Shown here piece after piece: positions 12,496 to 21,234 of a DNA stretch of 44,061 nucleotides. A program made the position numbers and the translations under genes. The stretch spans positions 1 through 44,061 of the forward strand of contig JAGWBV010000017.1 in the NCBI GenBank assembly GCA_021295715.1, written 5' to 3'. The DNA comes from Candidatus Poribacteria bacterium (GTDB lineage: Bacteria; Poribacteria; WGA-4E; WGA-3G). The first letter of the stretch is position 1. Every line of letters starts with the position of its first letter. The notes under the pieces are model-generated. The model searched no databases. It had not been told where the DNA came from and saw only the letters and a list, made by a program, of their open reading frames with translations.

Positions 12496-15228
12496 CTACC
12501 GAATTAATGAGATATGGAGCGGACGGGTTGCTGAGCGACCCTCCGCATCCACACAAGTTAACACATGTTTCCCTCTGGCAGGCGTAAGCCAGTATTGTTG
12601 TCCTGCGCTCCCTTGAAAAATTAACTCGCCATCCAAAAACCAGAACAGATCCTGTGTCCGACTCGAAGCCGAGGCGATCAATCGAATCTTTTGGTTTTCC
12701 AGTGGCACCCCTTCCCGAATGTAATAGATAGTATCTTCTGCTGGAGATAAAATAACCGGAGCGTTCCCCGCGATTGTGCCGGTACACAAAGGATTATGCT
12801 CCGGCAGGACAGATACAGCAAAACCATTCTCTGCCAACCAAGTCGCCGCATCAGCGGGCCACTCTTCAAATATTTTTGCTTGTGCTTCGTTAAATGAGGT
12901 GCGAGTTGTAGCGTGGCTTTCAGTGTATTGGCTATCTTTCTGACTGCTGGTTGCTGACGGCTGACGGCTATTCTTACGACAATGGGAGCAGAGACTGTAT
13001 CCTGTCGTTTCATCGACATAGATGCGTTTATGAATCGCGCAAACCGCTACAGACGAGATGCCCGGGATATACACATCCTCTTTATGGATCGGACAGTGCG
13101 GTGAAATCGGCGCGCCACTCAGGGCACATATTTGTCGTGTTTTCAGTTGTTCCGGCTTAGTAAACCAGCGGTGTGTGTCCTGCCCTGTCAAGGCAGTGAA
13201 GAGCGCGAAGAGAATCGGAGTTGCTGCATCTGTACCGCTCAGCAGTGGAGTCCCCTTTCCATCGAAATTACCGAGCCATACACCAATTGTTAATGTCGGC
13301 GAGTACCCGATGCACCATGCATCTCGGTGTCCATAAGAAGTCCCCGTCTTCCATGCAATCTTCGGTAGATTCATTGTCCTTTCAAAGGCTTCTGGATTTT
13401 TAACCGTGTTGGTAGGCAGTTGTGAGTTTGTTAGCATTTCCGTTATGATGAAACTTGTCTCTTTTTGAAGTAAACGTTGCGAGAAATAGTTTTCGGGGCG
13501 TTCGCTGCGCTCGCTTTCGGCTGTCGGAAACCGTCGGTTAAGAGGTATTAAACGTTCAGATCCTTCTTGTGCCTGACTGCTATTTCTTGGGAGCGTTAAT
13601 TGATAAGGTCCAAATTCTCCCATATTTGCCAATCCAGCGTAAAGTGTTGTTAATTCAAGCAGATTTACTTCGCATCCGCCGAGAACCATAGAAAGTCCGT
13701 ACTTTTGGGCAGGCGCGAGTGTAGAGATACCAGCCTGTTTGAGGAAGGCGTGTAGAGTGACGTTTTTCAAGCGCGCATTAAGATTAACGGCAGGAACATT
13801 GAGGGAACGTGCCAATGCCTGACGGGTAGTGACATAACCGTTATATTTCCCATTGTAGTTCACTGGCGTATAGCCAGCGTAGGTAACAGGGACATCGAAT
13901 AACAATGTTTCTGGTGTAATCAAGCCCTCTTCCATTGCGAGGGCATAGACGAAAGGTTTGAGGGCAGAACCGGGAGAACGCGGTGCGAGCGTCCCATTTA
14001 TCTGTCCTAATGCGCTCCGATCGAAAAAATCGTGGGAACCTACCATTGCTAAGACATGGCGGTTTTGGGTATCCATGACGATGATTGCGCCTGTGCTGGT
14101 GCTATGGGATCCGCGCAAACTCGGTTTGCGCTCTGCATCCACAAGATATTCGTTAAGGATGCGTACCGCTGTCTCCTGAACCTTCGCGTCTATGGTCGTG
14201 TATACCCTGCCATTTGTTGTTGTTGATTTTGCATGTTTAACCAACATGCGTGAGAGATGTGGTGCTTTGAATGGAAGTGGGTAGCGTTTGTGCGGGATCG
14301 GTTCTTGGAGTGCCTCCTGCCATTGCTGTTCGGAAATTTGTCGATGTGCAAGAAGACGGTTCAAGACTTTTTCGCGTGCCTTTCGTGCGTTTTCTGGGAA
14401 CCTGTCAGGTCGCAAACGTTCTGGGGCGTTCGGAATGGCAGCGAGAAGTGCGGCTTCACCAAGACTAAGTGTGTGCTGGGGTTTGTTGAAGTAGAACCGC
14501 GAGGCTGCTGCTGTCCCGACGATATTCCCACCATACGGGAGCATATTGAAATAAAACGTTAAAATCTCTGATTTGGAATAGGTATGTTCGAGTTGAAGTG
14601 CACGGAACATCTCAATGAGTTTGTTCGGAATGTTACGCGCCTTGGGTTCCATCAGTCGAGCGAGTTGCATGGTGATGGTCGAACCACCGCGCACCACTTC
14701 ACCTGCTTTCAAGTTGTCATAGATGGCTGTTGCAATTGACACAGGGTTGATGCCATAGTGATAGTAAAACCACCTATCTTCCGATGTGAGTATTGCTTGG
14801 TGTAGTAAGTGGCTATCAGCCATCAGCCGTCGGCTATCAGTAAAGGGGTTTTTTGGTAAGTGGCTATCAGCCATCGGCACGGGTTGCTGCCCAATCCTTT
14901 CAGCCGTCAGTTTGCTGATTGCTGGTTGCTGACTGCTGGTTGCTATTCGCCACATGCCATCGTCGGCTAAAAATGCTCGAAGCCACTCGCCGTTTCTGTC
15001 CAATACAATCTGAGATACCGGTGGATGGAGACGTGCTTTGGGTAGCGGAAAACACCAGTTTGCGAGCATCAAAAGAATGAGAATTAACAAAAAAGGTAGC
15101 ATTACAGTTATCAGTTTCCGGAAGAGTGGTTGTCGGTTGTCGGAGGGGTTTGTTAAACGAGGGGGAAACGCCCAAGCAAAAACACCTCTTAACTGAAAAC
15201 TGAAAACTGAAAACTGAAAACTATTCAT
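12496..15228 (-). CDS. pbpC: Penicillin-binding protein 1C (bifunctional transglycosylase/transpeptidase)
   Basis: A 910-residue inner-membrane peptidoglycan synthase. One membrane helix (about 41-60) is followed by a GT51 transglycosylase domain (E150-D-R-W-F; G-G-S-T-I-T-M-Q-L-A-R). The transpeptidase domain has S421-A-L-K424, R-S-L-N and K627-T-G-T-S, and a C-terminal PBP1C domain ends the protein. It is longer than usual (about 770-800) because of low-complexity inserts near residues 97-143, near 560-590 and near 757-775, all made of repeat words. The ATG overlaps the stop of the alpha-2-macroglobulin gene (TAATG), so the two are translationally coupled, as in the known YfhM-PbpC pairing. 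The first codons lie in a 7-nt tandem repeat; M43 (15102) is an alternative start. Confidence 0.93.
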   Translation of the reverse strand: MNSFQFSVFSFQLRGVFAWAFPPRLTNPSDNRQPLFRKLITVMLPFLLILILLMLANWCFPLPKARLHPPVSQIVLDRNGEWLRAFLADDGMWRIATSSQQPAISKLTAERIGQQPVPMADSHLPKNPFTDSRRLMADSHLLHQAILTSEDRWFYYHYGINPVSIATAIYDNLKAGEVVRGGSTITMQLARLMEPKARNIPNKLIEMFRALQLEHTYSKSEILTFYFNMLPYGGNIVGTAAASRFYFNKPQHTLSLGEAALLAAIPNAPERLRPDRFPENARKAREKVLNRLLAHRQISEQQWQEALQEPIPHKRYPLPFKAPHLSRMLVKHAKSTTTNGRVYTTIDAKVQETAVRILNEYLVDAERKPSLRGSHSTSTGAIIVMDTQNRHVLAMVGSHDFFDRSALGQINGTLAPRSPGSALKPFVYALAMEEGLITPETLLFDVPVTYAGYTPVNYNGKYNGYVTTRQALARSLNVPAVNLNARLKNVTLHAFLKQAGISTLAPAQKYGLSMVLGGCEVNLLELTTLYAGLANMGEFGPYQLTLPRNSSQAQEGSERLIPLNRRFPTAESERSERPENYFSQRLLQKETSFIITEMLTNSQLPTNTVKNPEAFERTMNLPKIAWKTGTSYGHRDAWCIGYSPTLTIGVWLGNFDGKGTPLLSGTDAATPILFALFTALTGQDTHRWFTKPEQLKTRQICALSGAPISPHCPIHKEDVYIPGISSVAVCAIHKRIYVDETTGYSLCSHCRKNSRQPSATSSQKDSQYTESHATTRTSFNEAQAKIFEEWPADAATWLAENGFAVSVLPEHNPLCTGTIAGNAPVILSPAEDTIYYIREGVPLENQKIRLIASASSRTQDLFWFLDGELIFQGSAGQQYWLTPARGKHVLTCVDAEGRSATRPLHISLIR
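12930..12972. repeat. In-frame repeat patch near the PBP1C C-terminus
   Basis: Words such as TGACTGCTGGTTGCTGACGG and CTGACGGCTATTC lie inside the coding frame, giving a short Q/S-rich linker (N-S-R-Q-P-S-A-T-S-S-Q) just after C-S-H-C. The same words appear between genes elsewhere in the window. Confidence 0.5.
13496..13560. repeat. In-frame repeat patch in the PBP1C transpeptidase domain
   Basis: CGCTGCGCTCGCTTTCGGC and GTCGGAAACCGTCGGTTAAG words encode P-L-N-R-R-F-P-T-A-E-S-E-R-S-E-R-P-E, an insert between two conserved transpeptidase segments where the family has a short loop. Confidence 0.45.
14805..14945. repeat. In-frame repeat insert at the transglycosylase entrance of PBP1C
   Basis: The 19-nt word GTAAGTGGCTATCAGCCAT occurs exactly twice (14805-14823 and 14856-14874), 51 nt apart. 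TGCTGATTGCTGGTTGCTGA-type words follow at 14913-14943. In the protein this gives residues about 97-143, a Q/S/A-rich stretch with M-A-D-S-H-L repeated, just before the conserved T-S-E-D-R-W-F. Confidence 0.75.
15191..15222 (-). repeat. Heptanucleotide tandem repeat at the start of pbpC
   Basis: About 4.6 copies of AACTGAA (plus strand) lie within the first 12 codons of the PBP1C gene, encoding S-F-Q-F-S-V-F-S-F-Q-L. Seven is not a multiple of three, so loss or gain of one unit would shift the frame relative to the start codon. Confidence 0.8.
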
Positions 15229-18200
15229 TATTCTGCAGCCACTGTAATACGCATACTACCCGTTACAGCGGATTTTGTTGTATCGTACATCGCCTCGGCG
15301 ACAATGGGGGGTAAGGTGAATTCGCCTTGTGTGACGGCGCGTAACGCGTAATAGAATTTACGTTCACGTTGGCGTGGAAACGTGCCGAAGAAGATGAGCC
15401 TGTCATCACGAATATCAATGTAATCCGGTTTGAAATCCTGTGCTTTCAGCCATGAAATACCTGCTCGGGATTCTAACCGCGGATTCTCAATTTCGAATCC
15501 TGTAGGTAACATATCAACGACAACAACGTTTTCAAGATTGGCTGTGAGGGCTTTGACGTTTACCTCAGCGATGATCAGTTCCCCGTGTGCGAAGGTGCCT
15601 GTCCGTTCTTCGCCGTCTTTGTTAAAATAGCGTCTGCGGACTTGTAGTTCGTGTTCATATTCTTCAATGAAGGAATCGCGTTGGATACCAAACGCGCTCC
15701 AATAATAGTAGCAACTGCCCTCACCTTTGACAGAGAGTTGAACGCGCGTCCCATCCCATGCTTTATCGGTATAGCGGGTCTCCGTTGCGTCAAAGTCGAC
15801 GAAATGTTCATCATTAAGTGTCAGGGTACCGGTGTAATTTTTATCCATCTGTTTCTTCAGGATCTTGCCGAGTGCCAGAAACGCAAAAGCGTTTTCTTGT
15901 GTTGTTGCCCATCGGTTCCCCGCAGATGCTGCCTCACTTAGATTTTGGACAAGCATTGGGATTGACGGGTGGTTTTCGTTAACTTCAGCGAGAACGTCTA
16001 ACATGATGGCTTGGGCTCGAATGGGAGAATCAAGCGTTCCGCCTGTCTCGCGTTGTCCGTTACCCTTATTAAAATTAGGTGATACTGACACCGGTAGCAT
16101 TGACAGAGCGGTTTCCAGTTCGCCGCTGAGAGCGAACGCTCCTGCGAGTTGAAAGTGGCTATAATCACTGAGTCCGCTCAAGCCTCTGTTTTTGAGATAG
16201 TGCATCGTGCCTCGATCGGGATGTCCGGCAGCAGCTAAGACGTAAGCGGCATAGGTGGCTAATGAAATCTTTTTTCTTATCTCTTGTGCTTCCCCAAGCG
16301 AGCTTGTGAAGTCGTCTTCCGTGTTTGGTGAGAATTTCGCCTCTGTTTTTAAACCTTCCACCATTGCGTCGTAAACTCGGTCTGATACCTCATAGCCTGC
16401 CTTTCGTGCCTCGACGAGGAAGTGGGACGCATAGATACTGCTCCATGGGTTCACGTAAGTGCCGCCGGGCCAATAAGCAAAACGATCATCTGATTTCAAC
16501 ATACTTTCGATTTTCGTGATGCCCGATGTGATGTAGTGGTCCACTGCGTCTTCTGCTGCCAGCATCGGTTCGACGCTTCGCGCCAAGTCGCTAAAGTAAA
16601 GCAGTGAAAAAACCTTGCTCGTTGTTTGTTCCAAGCAACCGTGTGGATAGCGTATAAGGTAGCGGAGACTGTCCGCGAACCTGATGTTTGGGAACGGCGA
16701 TAGCGTGAGGCTAAACTCTGACGAATCTGGTATGAAATTCGACGGGAAAATAAAATCAACAGGTTCACCTGCGCGGACCACTCCCTGTCCACTTTGTGTG
16801 ACAGGTGGAGCGATGGAACGCAGTGGGATTTTTACATCCAATTGTGTTGTTTGTGTGTTACCGTGCGCGGAAAGATTGAAATTGGTTTCCCCGATTGCAT
16901 CCTGAACGAGAATATCGAAAAAAACTTGTGCTTCTGCGCCTGCGTCGACTTTCTGATCTATACTGAGTTTATCTACTGCATATTGGCTATCGGAAACCAG
17001 CGGCTGTTGACTTTCAGTAGAGGGGTGATCTTGCTGATCATTGATTCCTGATTGCTGATCGCTGACAGTCGTTGCTGAAAGGAGTCGAACGTCGCCTGAT
17101 GTTTGCAAATCGACCGTAAATTTTCCTTCAGTGCCCGTGCCGTTATAGAGGGTGACCGGTACACGAACCTTATCACCACCTGCAAGGAATCGTGGAAATG
17201 TTGGTGTTAAGACAATAGGTTCACGGACAATTAGATGCGCTTCCGTGCCGCCGTAATCACCGCCCGCGAATGCGACTGCCATCAACCTCAGGGTCCCATT
17301 GAACTGTGGAATCTTGAATTGAACAGACCCTTGACCGTTTCGATCGGTTTTCACGAATCCGGACCAGAGTGAAATCGGTTTTACTCGCCGGATGCTGCCT
17401 GTACTCAATCGCTTCCGTAGTACCGCGTCCCGTGCCGTAAGCGCATCTCCGCCTGTACTTGAATTGTCGGTGACATTTGCGATTTCGGGAAGGATCCCAC
17501 TATACAAGTCAAAGGAGCGCGTCTTAAGCCCGCGCTGTCGATAGAAGTAGTCGTGTGGGTTAGGTGTTTTGAAGTTGGTTAACGCGAGGATCCCTTCATC
17601 AACAGCTGCGATACAAACATCATATTTTTGCCAAGAGCGTCTACCGTGGACTTGGAACGCTATAGTCGCTTCGCGATTCGGTAGTACTGTCACTTCGCTA
17701 TTTTCAGGCTGAGAGACTTCTGCGGACTCTATATTCCTTTGCCGACTGACAAGTGGAATCTTCTGCATATCCCCAGCATCATTTGTCTGACTAAGCGACA
17801 TTTCGATTGAAAGTCGCCTCCGAGTTTCATCTATCTTTAGTGGAATTACCCCAAACGCGCGCGCAGGAAGAGGCGATTTCTTATCAGTCACAGTTCCTTC
17901 CATCGGAATGGCACGTGTCAACGTCGCGGAGAGATACACGTTTGGCCTATAGGCGTACCGGACTGGGATTGATAAAGTTGTGGTATTATTTTTCATCACG
18001 ATTGTCCGGTAACTCAATACCTTTTCCCGTTCGACAGTCAGCAGGAGTGTGCCAGGAAACGGTGCTTTAACATATAGTTTTGCTGTTTGTCCCGGACGAT
18101 AAGCAGGCTTATTAAGCGTTAATTCCAGTCGAGTCGGATGTTCCATAGAAACTGGGATGTTTCCCCATCCGCTGACGTAAAACCCGAGTTCGGCAGTCGC

Positions 18201-20948
18201 TGTTGAGGCGATATCCTTGAGACGGACGCGGTATTCACCATAATCTGAGGGAGTGAAGGTCACCGTTTGCACTGTCTCTGCTGAAGTTAATGTGACCGTT
18301 TCCACTTCCGTTGTTTGAGGTTCAGATATGTACTCATAACGCCCGGCATTGTTCTGACGGAGTATTGTGTTCCAGTGGACTTTGTGGAGACTTAGTTTTA
18401 AATCTCTTCCGGGGGCAACTGCCATTGCATCGTCAACAGCGATGTAGTCGAATCGGAGTGGTTGGTTAATTTTTACATCCCCGGTCTTTGTTCGTCGGAG
18501 CCCAACGTAATGCGAATACGGGTGAATCGTAACTCGGTGAGAAGCGGTGACAGATCTGCCACCGGGTTCGCTGACGGTTGCTGTCAGCGAACCGTTTAGG
18601 AGAGAAGGTGCTTTCAACGTTTCAGGGATCGTAAATTGATAGGACGCTTTGCCTGATGCGTCAGTTTTAGCTTCTCCCAACCCAATTCTTTGTTTTTCAA
18701 AATTGGAGCGGGTATTCCCAAAGACAAACGAGTTCCATTGTGTTGCGCTTGCGCTGGCTGCTGAATTGACAAACGAAACTGCTTCCAATTCACAGGCGGC
18801 TTCCACCTTGCGACCTACTGCTGGAGGACCGAATAGATTAATAGCAGACACTTCAATGCCGAGTTCCTCTCCAAGTTTGTAAGTGGACTTATCGGCTGTT
18901 ACAGCGACTTTTATCCGATCGGGCATAAATTCTTCAACTTGGAATTGGACTCTTCCAACGACCCGATCCGCGATCCGCATCTTGGCAATATAATTGCCAG
19001 TCAAGGCGTAATCAGGGATAGGAATTTGCACATCGCAGGCACCGCTTTTGTTTGTTTGTAGTCTTAACTCTCGCATGATTCTGCCGTTTGGGGAGATCAC
19101 TTCAATCCGCGTGGGAAGCGGTTGTGGTGTTACCTGCTTTGGTCCTCGAACAATTCCAGCAAGTTGGACGGTTTCGCCGGGGCGATAGACGCCCCGACTT
19201 GTGTAGAGGAATGCTTCATACCCTTTTTGCAAGTAGGCAGAGCCTGCAATGTTGAAATCTGCGGTTGCAATTTCGTGTCGGTTAAGTTGAATGAAAGCGA
19301 GATCGTCCTGTTTCGCAACGGTGACCATAAAGGGTGTGAAGTCTTCAGTTTTCTCCGCAATGTCTGTGAACGCGACATATCCTGCCCAGTTGGTTGTTCC
19401 TTCGAGTAGCGTTTGGTTATTATCGCTGATAAGTTTGACGCGCGCTGTTGGTATTGCCGATCCAGTAGCGAGGGATTTCACCCAAACGTATAGGCTATCC
19501 CCTATGCGTTTGGCAGTAATACCCAAATCTGTAATGAGCACCCATTGATGTGCGCTATCCCACTCCCTCTCTGCGTTTCGTGCCACAACCTTGAAGATAC
19601 CAACATGTTCGTCTGAGAGATATTCTTCCAACGAAATAGGTGTTGTTACCTCCTCGTTCAATTGCGAGGGGATATCAAGTTCTTCTGTATGAATGGGTTT
19701 ACCTAAGTTTCTGCTCCAACGACTCCATCGTTCTAATTTCGACACATAGATAAGGTTATTCGCGAAAACTTTTTCGATGTTGAGTTTCACGCGTTTAACA
19801 TTAATTGTTACGAGGCCTAAGTTCAGATGACCTTTTCTCGCGAGGAAGAAACCGTCGCCGAGGAACCGAAGTTGGGGTCGGATATCCGGGATTGTGAGGC
19901 GCGTCATGTAATCTTGTTTTAAAACGGCATCGTTTCGGGCTGTTAGACCCCGCCGGATCTTCAATGTGTAGGTAGTGCGCCGTTTGAAGTTGCCGTGAAT
20001 CTGCACGTTTCGGTAATCGGATGTCACCTGATATGCTACTGTTGGAGTCAGTTCTATATACGGCTCAATGGCATCACTGAGTACCGGTGCACTGAAACTC
20101 ACCGAGATATAGGGAGTTCCATCACTTTCCCAAACGTCGGAGTATGTTACACCGAGTGTCCCGCGCCCTCGGAGTATTACTGGTGTAACACTCGCTTTTT
20201 CTAAACCTATTTTCCCGCCAGTGCATTTGAACCTTTTTTCAATTTTAATCTTTATCTCTCGGTCTGCATTGCCACGTTTTATGCGTTTTGTCTCGAATCT
20301 TACCGTCCGCGCTGTTGCTGTATTGGTTTCAATCTGATAGGGGATTTCTGTTTCGTCGTCGAGTTCAATAGAGAGGTGTGCTTTTAAATCGACAATGGTT
20401 ACGGGATAATTGAATGCTATCGTACCGAAACCTGTTGCGTGTTCACGGGTGTCATCAGAGGTAAATTCCATGCGTGCTTGCTGCACTGCGAAAGGATCGG
20501 TAGCAAATTTAAATTCTTTTTGTCCGGTTAGGAGGAATGTCTCAGATGGATTGAGTTCTGGTGTGAGTTGAACGGTGTATTGTGCGGAGGGTGCTAAAGG
20601 TGCATCTAAAAAGAAACCGACTCTATCGCGTGCGATCCAACGGGCAGTCCCTTGGACAGCTGGCGTGAACCGAAGTGCTTCTGCTGGGACTTCGGTCCCG
20701 ACACGCGACTTATCAATAATCGCCTCCGAGAACGTAATCGACAAATCGACCCATTGTGGAACCTCACCTTGTGGCGTAAAGGTTTTGACACTGTATCGTG
20801 TCTGGGCACGCACGTTACCCTGTACAATGTAGAGGATACAGGCACCAAGGAGTAAGGACATCAGCCCGATCACGCCGATTAAGCTTTTTAAGAGCAAATT
20901 TCGACTTTCAAATTTCGCCGAAAGATTTTTGGAGAGTTTGGCTGCCAT
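15228..20948 (-). CDS. yfhM: Bacterial alpha-2-macroglobulin (thioester protease inhibitor)
   Basis: A 1906-residue periplasmic protein of the bacterial alpha-2-macroglobulin family, thought to trap invading proteases while PBP1C repairs the wall. A hydrophobic segment at about 22-42 ends in L-L-G-A-C, a possible lipobox, so it may be a lipoprotein as in E. coli YfhM. Tandem macroglobulin domains follow, with S-R-G-V-Y-R-P-G-E near residue 590. The thioester motif G-C-L-E-Q (C1438 to Q1441) is intact, so covalent trapping is possible. It is longer than YfhM (about 1650), partly from a Q/S-rich insert near residues 1293-1326 that is built of interspersed repeat words. The ATG follows the AAGG-N12-ATG leader; the stop overlaps the pbpC start. 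Confidence 0.95.
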   Translation of the reverse strand: MAAKLSKNLSAKFESRNLLLKSLIGVIGLMSLLLGACILYIVQGNVRAQTRYSVKTFTPQGEVPQWVDLSITFSEAIIDKSRVGTEVPAEALRFTPAVQGTARWIARDRVGFFLDAPLAPSAQYTVQLTPELNPSETFLLTGQKEFKFATDPFAVQQARMEFTSDDTREHATGFGTIAFNYPVTIVDLKAHLSIELDDETEIPYQIETNTATARTVRFETKRIKRGNADREIKIKIEKRFKCTGGKIGLEKASVTPVILRGRGTLGVTYSDVWESDGTPYISVSFSAPVLSDAIEPYIELTPTVAYQVTSDYRNVQIHGNFKRRTTYTLKIRRGLTARNDAVLKQDYMTRLTIPDIRPQLRFLGDGFFLARKGHLNLGLVTINVKRVKLNIEKVFANNLIYVSKLERWSRWSRNLGKPIHTEELDIPSQLNEEVTTPISLEEYLSDEHVGIFKVVARNAEREWDSAHQWVLITDLGITAKRIGDSLYVWVKSLATGSAIPTARVKLISDNNQTLLEGTTNWAGYVAFTDIAEKTEDFTPFMVTVAKQDDLAFIQLNRHEIATADFNIAGSAYLQKGYEAFLYTSRGVYRPGETVQLAGIVRGPKQVTPQPLPTRIEVISPNGRIMRELRLQTNKSGACDVQIPIPDYALTGNYIAKMRIADRVVGRVQFQVEEFMPDRIKVAVTADKSTYKLGEELGIEVSAINLFGPPAVGRKVEAACELEAVSFVNSAASASATQWNSFVFGNTRSNFEKQRIGLGEAKTDASGKASYQFTIPETLKAPSLLNGSLTATVSEPGGRSVTASHRVTIHPYSHYVGLRRTKTGDVKINQPLRFDYIAVDDAMAVAPGRDLKLSLHKVHWNTILRQNNAGRYEYISEPQTTEVETVTLTSAETVQTVTFTPSDYGEYRVRLKDIASTATAELGFYVSGWGNIPVSMEHPTRLELTLNKPAYRPGQTAKLYVKAPFPGTLLLTVEREKVLSYRTIVMKNNTTTLSIPVRYAYRPNVYLSATLTRAIPMEGTVTDKKSPLPARAFGVIPLKIDETRRRLSIEMSLSQTNDAGDMQKIPLVSRQRNIESAEVSQPENSEVTVLPNREATIAFQVHGRRSWQKYDVCIAAVDEGILALTNFKTPNPHDYFYRQRGLKTRSFDLYSGILPEIANVTDNSSTGGDALTARDAVLRKRLSTGSIRRVKPISLWSGFVKTDRNGQGSVQFKIPQFNGTLRLMAVAFAGGDYGGTEAHLIVREPIVLTPTFPRFLAGGDKVRVPVTLYNGTGTEGKFTVDLQTSGDVRLLSATTVSDQQSGINDQQDHPSTESQQPLVSDSQYAVDKLSIDQKVDAGAEAQVFFDILVQDAIGETNFNLSAHGNTQTTQLDVKIPLRSIAPPVTQSGQGVVRAGEPVDFIFPSNFIPDSSEFSLTLSPFPNIRFADSLRYLIRYPHGCLEQTTSKVFSLLYFSDLARSVEPMLAAEDAVDHYITSGITKIESMLKSDDRFAYWPGGTYVNPWSSIYASHFLVEARKAGYEVSDRVYDAMVEGLKTEAKFSPNTEDDFTSSLGEAQEIRKKISLATYAAYVLAAAGHPDRGTMHYLKNRGLSGLSDYSHFQLAGAFALSGELETALSMLPVSVSPNFNKGNGQRETGGTLDSPIRAQAIMLDVLAEVNENHPSIPMLVQNLSEAASAGNRWATTQENAFAFLALGKILKKQMDKNYTGTLTLNDEHFVDFDATETRYTDKAWDGTRVQLSVKGEGSCYYYWSAFGIQRDSFIEEYEHELQVRRRYFNKDGEERTGTFAHGELIIAEVNVKALTANLENVVVVDMLPTGFEIENPRLESRAGISWLKAQDFKPDYIDIRDDRLIFFGTFPRQRERKFYYALRAVTQGEFTLPPIVAEAMYDTTKSAVTGSMRITVAAE
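16975..17070. repeat. In-frame repeat insert in alpha-2-macroglobulin
   Basis: Words such as TATTGGCTATCGG, GGCTGTTGACTTTC and TTGCTGATCATTGATTCCTG run through the coding frame, giving S-D-Q-Q-S-G-I-N-D-Q-Q-D and S-Q-Q-P-L-V-S-D-S-Q. The insert separates two beta-strands of a macroglobulin domain upstream of the thioester domain. Confidence 0.65.
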
Positions 20949-20964
20949 TTTTTAATTTTACCTT
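20946..20964 (-). promoter_or_regulatory. Conserved start-site leader motif (alpha-2-macroglobulin)
   Basis: The minus strand reads AAGGTAAAATTAAAAAATG, with the same 12-nt spacing and in-frame TAA two codons before the start as the other copies. Here there is no dispersed repeat directly upstream. Confidence 0.7.
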
Positions 20965-21027
20965 TATTAAAGGAGCAAAGATACTTAAATTCCAAGCAAT
21001 TTTTATGCCAATCCAGTCTAAGTTATT

Positions 21028-21056
21028 ATGTTAGCCGTTTAAGGTGTAATAGTCAA
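21028..21056 (-). promoter_or_regulatory. Candidate promoter of the yfhM-pbpC operon
   Basis: On the minus strand: TTGACT (21056-21051), 17-nt spacer, TAACAT (21033-21028). It would drive the coupled alpha-2-macroglobulin and PBP1C genes with a leader of about 75 nt. Confidence 0.45.
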
Positions 21057-21118
21057 GTTTGATCATTACTGAGAAAGGTGAAAAAGATGTCTTTAGGTGG
21101 CCTTATGTGTAAATATAA

Positions 21119-21156
21119 ACACATAGGGACGGATGTAGGGATCCGTCCCTATGTGT
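21119..21156. terminator. Perfect 16-bp hairpin, probable terminator of the cytochrome genes
   Basis: ACACATAGGGACGGAT (21119-21134) pairs perfectly with 21141-21156 around a GTAGGG loop. It lies about 80 nt past the stop of the minus-strand diheme-porin gene. A TATGTGT at about 21104 could pair with the same ACACATA arm, forming a competing stem. The U-run on the minus strand is modest (TTTATATTT), so termination efficiency is uncertain. The rest of the 286-bp gap (20949-21234) holds the operon promoter. Confidence 0.55.
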
Positions 21157-21234
21157 CAAGCATTTTTGGATGGTGTTTGAGTCAAAAACGTGTTCTGAAT
21201 AGAATTGAGCATCTTGATGCCAACGTAGGCGTCT

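Noticed and set aside
14805-14945. A CRISPR array, suggested by exact 19-nt repeats
   Set aside because: Only two copies, inside a coding frame, with no second spacer of equal size and no cas genes. It is a duplicated repeat insert.
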